NCBI RefSeq assembly: GCF_000685295.1 | Contig: NZ_ARYL01000032.1 | Span: 1 to 47,796 of the forward strand | DNA: 47,796 nucleotides | Origin: Hyphomonas oceanitis SCH89 | GTDB lineage: Bacteria; Pseudomonadota; Alphaproteobacteria; Caulobacterales; Hyphomonadaceae | Direction of reading: 5' to 3' | In this document: positions 45,118 through 47,796 of the stretch, piece by piece | Layout: every line of letters begins with the position of its first letter | Numbering within the stretch: position 1 is the first letter of the stretch | Position numbers and translations under genes: made by a program | The notes under the pieces: model-generated | What the model saw: the letters and a program-made list of their open reading frames with translations, nothing else | What the model was told of the DNA's origin: nothing | The model's database searches: none

Positions 45118-46455
45118 ATGCAAGTTACCCAGACCAAGGCAGAAGGTCTTAGCCGCACATTCGAAGTGAAGGTTCCGGCGAGCGAACTCAAGACAAAGCT
45201 TGATGAGCGGATTGAAGAAATCCGCCCAAGCATGCGCCTCAAGGGCTTCCGTCCAGGCAAGGTGCCTGCGGCCCATGTGCGCAAGATGTTCGGTCGCGAC
45301 CTTATGGGCGAACTGATCAACAAACTGGTCGAAGACACCAACCAGAAGGCGCTCGAAGAGAACGAACTGCGCCCTGCCGGCCAGCCTGACGTTCATCTCG
45401 ATGGCGACATGGAAGCCATTGTGAAGGGCGAGGCTGACCTTGCCTACCACATGCATATCGACGTGATGCCCGAGTTCACGCCAGCCGACATTACCAGCCT
45501 GACGATCACGCGCCCTGTTGCTGAAGTGTCCGACGAGCAGATCGATGAGGCCCTTGGCCGTATCGCCGAGCAAAACACCCAGTTCGAACCCCGTGCCAAG
45601 ACGGCGAAAGCCAAGGATGGCGATGCTGTCGTCATCGACTTCGTCGGCAAGGTCGACGGCGTTGCCTTTGAAGGCGGCGCGGCAGAGCAGCAATCCGTCG
45701 TTCTGGGCGCGAACCGCTTCATACCGGGCTTTGAAGAACAGCTTCTCGGCGTGAAGACGGGCGAAGAAAAAGAACTGAACGTCACTTTCCCGGAAGACTA
45801 CCCTTCCGCTGATCTCGCCGGCAAGGAAGCCGTGTTCGAAGTGACCGTTCACGAAGTGCGCGCTCCCAAGACGCCGGAACTCGACGACGACTTCGCAAAA
45901 GGCCTCGGCCTTGAAGACCTCGCCCAGCTGAAGGGCCTCGTGAAAGACCAGATCAAGGCCGAGCATGACGGTGCCTCGCGCGCCAAGGCGAAGCGTGACC
46001 TGCTCGACAAGCTCGACGAAGCCCACGACTTCGACCTGCCGCCAAACATGGTTGAGCAGGAGTTCAACCAGATCTGGCAGCAGCTGCAAACCGAAATGGA
46101 CGCCGGCCGCGTGTCCGATGAGGACAAGGCCAAGTCGGAAGACGATCTGAAAGACGAGTACCGCAAGATTTCCGAGCGCCGCGTGCGCCTTGGTCTCGTG
46201 CTGGCTGAAATCGGCCGTGTGGCTGATGTCCGCATCACCGAGCAGGAAGTCCAGCAGGCCCTGATCGCCGAAGCTCGCCAGTATCCGGGCCAGGAGCGTC
46301 AGGTGGTCGAGTTCTTCCAGAAGAACCCGAACGCGATGGCTCAGCTGCGCGCACCGATCTATGAGGACAAGGTTGTTGACCACATCCTGGCCACGGCCAC
46401 GGTGAACGATGAAACCGTCTCCCGCGAAGATCTGTTCAAGGAAGACGAAGACTAG
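45118..46455 (+). CDS. tig: Trigger factor (ribosome-associated chaperone and prolyl isomerase)
   Basis: Trigger factor binds ribosomal protein L23 at the exit tunnel and shields nascent chains. The N-domain has the signature GFRPGKVP (about 42-49). The FKBP-like domain covers about 160-240 (VDGVAFEGG, FIPGFEEQLLGVKTGE). The C-terminal helical arms fill the rest, with an acidic tail. The start at 45118 (445 residues) matches the usual MQV N-terminus; ATG 45106 is four codons upstream. Neither has a strong ribosome site. A hairpin terminator follows. Confidence 0.98.
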   Translation: MQVTQTKAEGLSRTFEVKVPASELKTKLDERIEEIRPSMRLKGFRPGKVPAAHVRKMFGRDLMGELINKLVEDTNQKALEENELRPAGQPDVHLDGDMEAIVKGEADLAYHMHIDVMPEFTPADITSLTITRPVAEVSDEQIDEALGRIAEQNTQFEPRAKTAKAKDGDAVVIDFVGKVDGVAFEGGAAEQQSVVLGANRFIPGFEEQLLGVKTGEEKELNVTFPEDYPSADLAGKEAVFEVTVHEVRAPKTPELDDDFAKGLGLEDLAQLKGLVKDQIKAEHDGASRAKAKRDLLDKLDEAHDFDLPPNMVEQEFNQIWQQLQTEMDAGRVSDEDKAKSEDDLKDEYRKISERRVRLGLVLAEIGRVADVRITEQEVQQALIAEARQYPGQERQVVEFFQKNPNAMAQLRAPIYEDKVVDHILATATVNDETVSREDLFKEDED

Positions 46456-46484
46456 TCTTCCCAAATTCCTTCAGAATTCAAAGG

Positions 46485-46516
46485 CGCCGGGCTTCATTTC
46501 AGAAGTCCGGCGTTTT
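46485..46516 (+). terminator. Rho-independent terminator after tig
   Basis: A ten-step stem (46485-46494 with 46503-46512, one G-T pair) with an eight-base loop is followed by TTTT. It separates tig from the DUF2336 gene. Confidence 0.82.
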
Positions 46517-46608
46517 GCGTTCAGCGCAGCCCCTGACACGATAGTAAACGCTGTGTTAACCGCCTTCAGCGAAGTTCAACGACATCGATTCTGAAGGAAT
46601 AGGGGCCC

Positions 46609-47769
46609 ATGAGCGTTCAGAGCATCCGACCGCAACTGACCGAGCAGGATATCGAGCGCCTGATGCGGGGCGAAACGCCCGAGCAGCGCGCCTCGGTGGC
46701 GCACCGGGTTTGCCGCCGGATTGCGCTTGATGTCCTGAGCGACCGCGAAAAAGCCTTCGCAGAAGAGATCATGGCCATCCTTGCGGATGACGCTGCCGAT
46801 CTCGTGCGCCGCACGCTCGCCGTTACATTGCGCAATTCACCCATCCTGCCGCGCGAGATCGCGCTGAAGCTGGCGCGCGATATCGAGGCCGTCGCCATTC
46901 CTGTGCTTCAGGATTCGCCCGTCTTCACGGATGAGGACCTGATTGAACTGGTTCTAGCCGTGACGGCCGCAAAGCAGGCGGCAATCGCCAATCGCGATTC
47001 CCTGTCCATCACGCTGACGGAAGTCATTTCGGAGCATGGCGCTGTCGAAGCCGTTCGGGTCATGTCGCGCAATGAAGGCGCGGAATATAGCGACAAGGCC
47101 TATGACGATACGCTTCGCCGCTTTGGGCAGGACGAAGTTGTACAGGCCGGACTCATCAAGCGGGATTTCATCCCGACCCATATCGCCGAGAAAATGGTGT
47201 CGCTGGTATCCGGCCAGATGTTTGACATGCTGGTCAACAAGCATGAGTTACCCGCCCAGATGGCCATCGACCTTGCCGGCAGTGCGCGCGAACGCGCCAC
47301 GATCGATCTGGTCGAGCAGGCGGGCCGGACGCAGGACCTCGGGCGCTTTGTCTCTCAGCTGAATCTGAATGGTCGCCTGGGGCACTCGCTGATCATGCGC
47401 GCGCTCTGCTGTGGCCAGATGCCGTTCGTCGAGCATGCACTTGCCGAGCTGTCAGGTGTCGGCCACCAACGCGTCTGGCTGATGATCCATGATGCCGGTC
47501 CGCTGGGGCTGCAGGCTGTGTTTGACCGGGCGGGTCTGCCCCGAAAGATGCTGCCAGCTTTCCGGGCTGCCGTGAACGTGTTTCATGAGACGTCCCATGA
47601 TGGTGGCCCGAATGATCGGGCACGCTTCAGGGCGCGGATGATCGAGCGGGTGCTGACCCAGTTTCAGGCCATTCCGAAAGACGATCTGGAATATCTTCTC
47701 GACAAGCTCGACTATTATTCAGCCATGGCCGAGAGCGAGAAAGAAGAGAGCGAGTTCGACGCGGCCTAG
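46609..47769 (+). CDS. DUF2336 domain-containing protein
   Basis: A 386-residue cytosolic helical protein of the alphaproteobacterial DUF2336 family, whose function is not established. The N-terminal half shows the HEAT-like repeat pattern LADDAADLVRRTLAVTLRNSPILPREIALKLARD, and IPVLQDSPVFTDEDLIELV is a conserved block. The C-terminal half has helical repeats (QMFDMLVNKHELPAQMAIDLA) and an acidic tail. No catalytic motif or membrane segment is seen. It is transcribed from its own promoter region after the tig terminator and is not clearly in an operon. Confidence 0.9.
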   Translation: MSVQSIRPQLTEQDIERLMRGETPEQRASVAHRVCRRIALDVLSDREKAFAEEIMAILADDAADLVRRTLAVTLRNSPILPREIALKLARDIEAVAIPVLQDSPVFTDEDLIELVLAVTAAKQAAIANRDSLSITLTEVISEHGAVEAVRVMSRNEGAEYSDKAYDDTLRRFGQDEVVQAGLIKRDFIPTHIAEKMVSLVSGQMFDMLVNKHELPAQMAIDLAGSARERATIDLVEQAGRTQDLGRFVSQLNLNGRLGHSLIMRALCCGQMPFVEHALAELSGVGHQRVWLMIHDAGPLGLQAVFDRAGLPRKMLPAFRAAVNVFHETSHDGGPNDRARFRARMIERVLTQFQAIPKDDLEYLLDKLDYYSAMAESEKEESEFDAA

Positions 47770-47796
47770 GTGTGGAGTCTCAACAGGTTGTCCACG

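Noticed and set aside
45046..46464. A 472-codon frame on the minus strand across tig
   Set aside because: It is longer than tig but antisense to it in a GC-rich gene. Its residues show no family pattern and tig is unmistakable.

Overview
The window looks like a chromosomal segment of an alphaproteobacterium, probably Hyphomonadaceae or a close relative. This is inferred from the DUF2336 protein, the glnB-glnA pair, the COQ4-family protein, several envelope lipoproteins and the character of the housekeeping proteins. No rRNA is present to settle taxonomy. There is no integrase, transposase, phage gene or CRISPR array. Genes are densely packed and many starts overlap the preceding stop (ATGA, GTGA, TAGTG).

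Region 1 (1-14218) is a surface-polysaccharide locus. A leftward block carries GT2 and GT4 glycosyltransferases, two DegT-type sugar aminotransferases, a nucleotide-sugar epimerase, and a three-gene module (acetyltransferase, Gfo/Idh oxidoreductase, aminotransferase) matching the WbpD/WbpB/WbpE route to UDP-2,3-diacetamido-glucuronate-type sugars. A truncated pyruvyl transferase lies at the left edge. A rightward GT2-Wzx flippase pair follows a sigma-54-like promoter, and a leftward GT2 and an SDR dehydrogenase close the locus. No polymerase, initiating transferase or UDP-sugar dehydrogenase is in view, so the locus continues to the left.

Region 2 (14402-25364) mixes housekeeping and envelope genes: rpsD, a PPK2 polyphosphate kinase, two tandem secreted GIN-domain (DUF2807) proteins with a striking promoter/operator, a GlxA-type regulator divergent from a DJ-1/PfpI enzyme, rimO, a small membrane protein, grxD, an M2 metallopeptidase lipoprotein, a DUF1993 protein, bolA and a membrane-anchored M28 peptidase.

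Region 3 (25361-36727) holds purQ, an adenine-deaminase-type gene and purL in one leftward array. It also has an entericidin-like small lipoprotein, an FAD oxidoreductase coupled to rlmJ, a second M28 peptidase (lipoprotein), an alanine-rich acidic lipoprotein, a pirin, a family-4-like uracil-DNA glycosylase and a lipoprotein alpha/beta hydrolase.

Region 4 (36846-47769) holds clpP-clpX, glnB-glnA (leftward), a coq4-histidine phosphatase-NAD(P)HX repair operon, tRNA-Leu(UAG), a secreted DJ-1/PfpI protein, trigger factor (tig) and a DUF2336 gene. Strong hairpin terminators follow rpsD, clpX, glnA, tig and the alanine-rich lipoprotein gene.

I did not find an unmistakable new multigene system. 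The best leads are regulatory: a 15-bp inverted repeat that exactly fills the spacer of the GIN-operon promoter, a 9-2-9 palindrome in the clpP leader, paired GTGAC palindromes between glnB and coq4, and a sigma-54-like promoter before the flippase operon. The best gene-context leads are the adenine deaminase between purQ and purL and the secreted DJ-1 protein.
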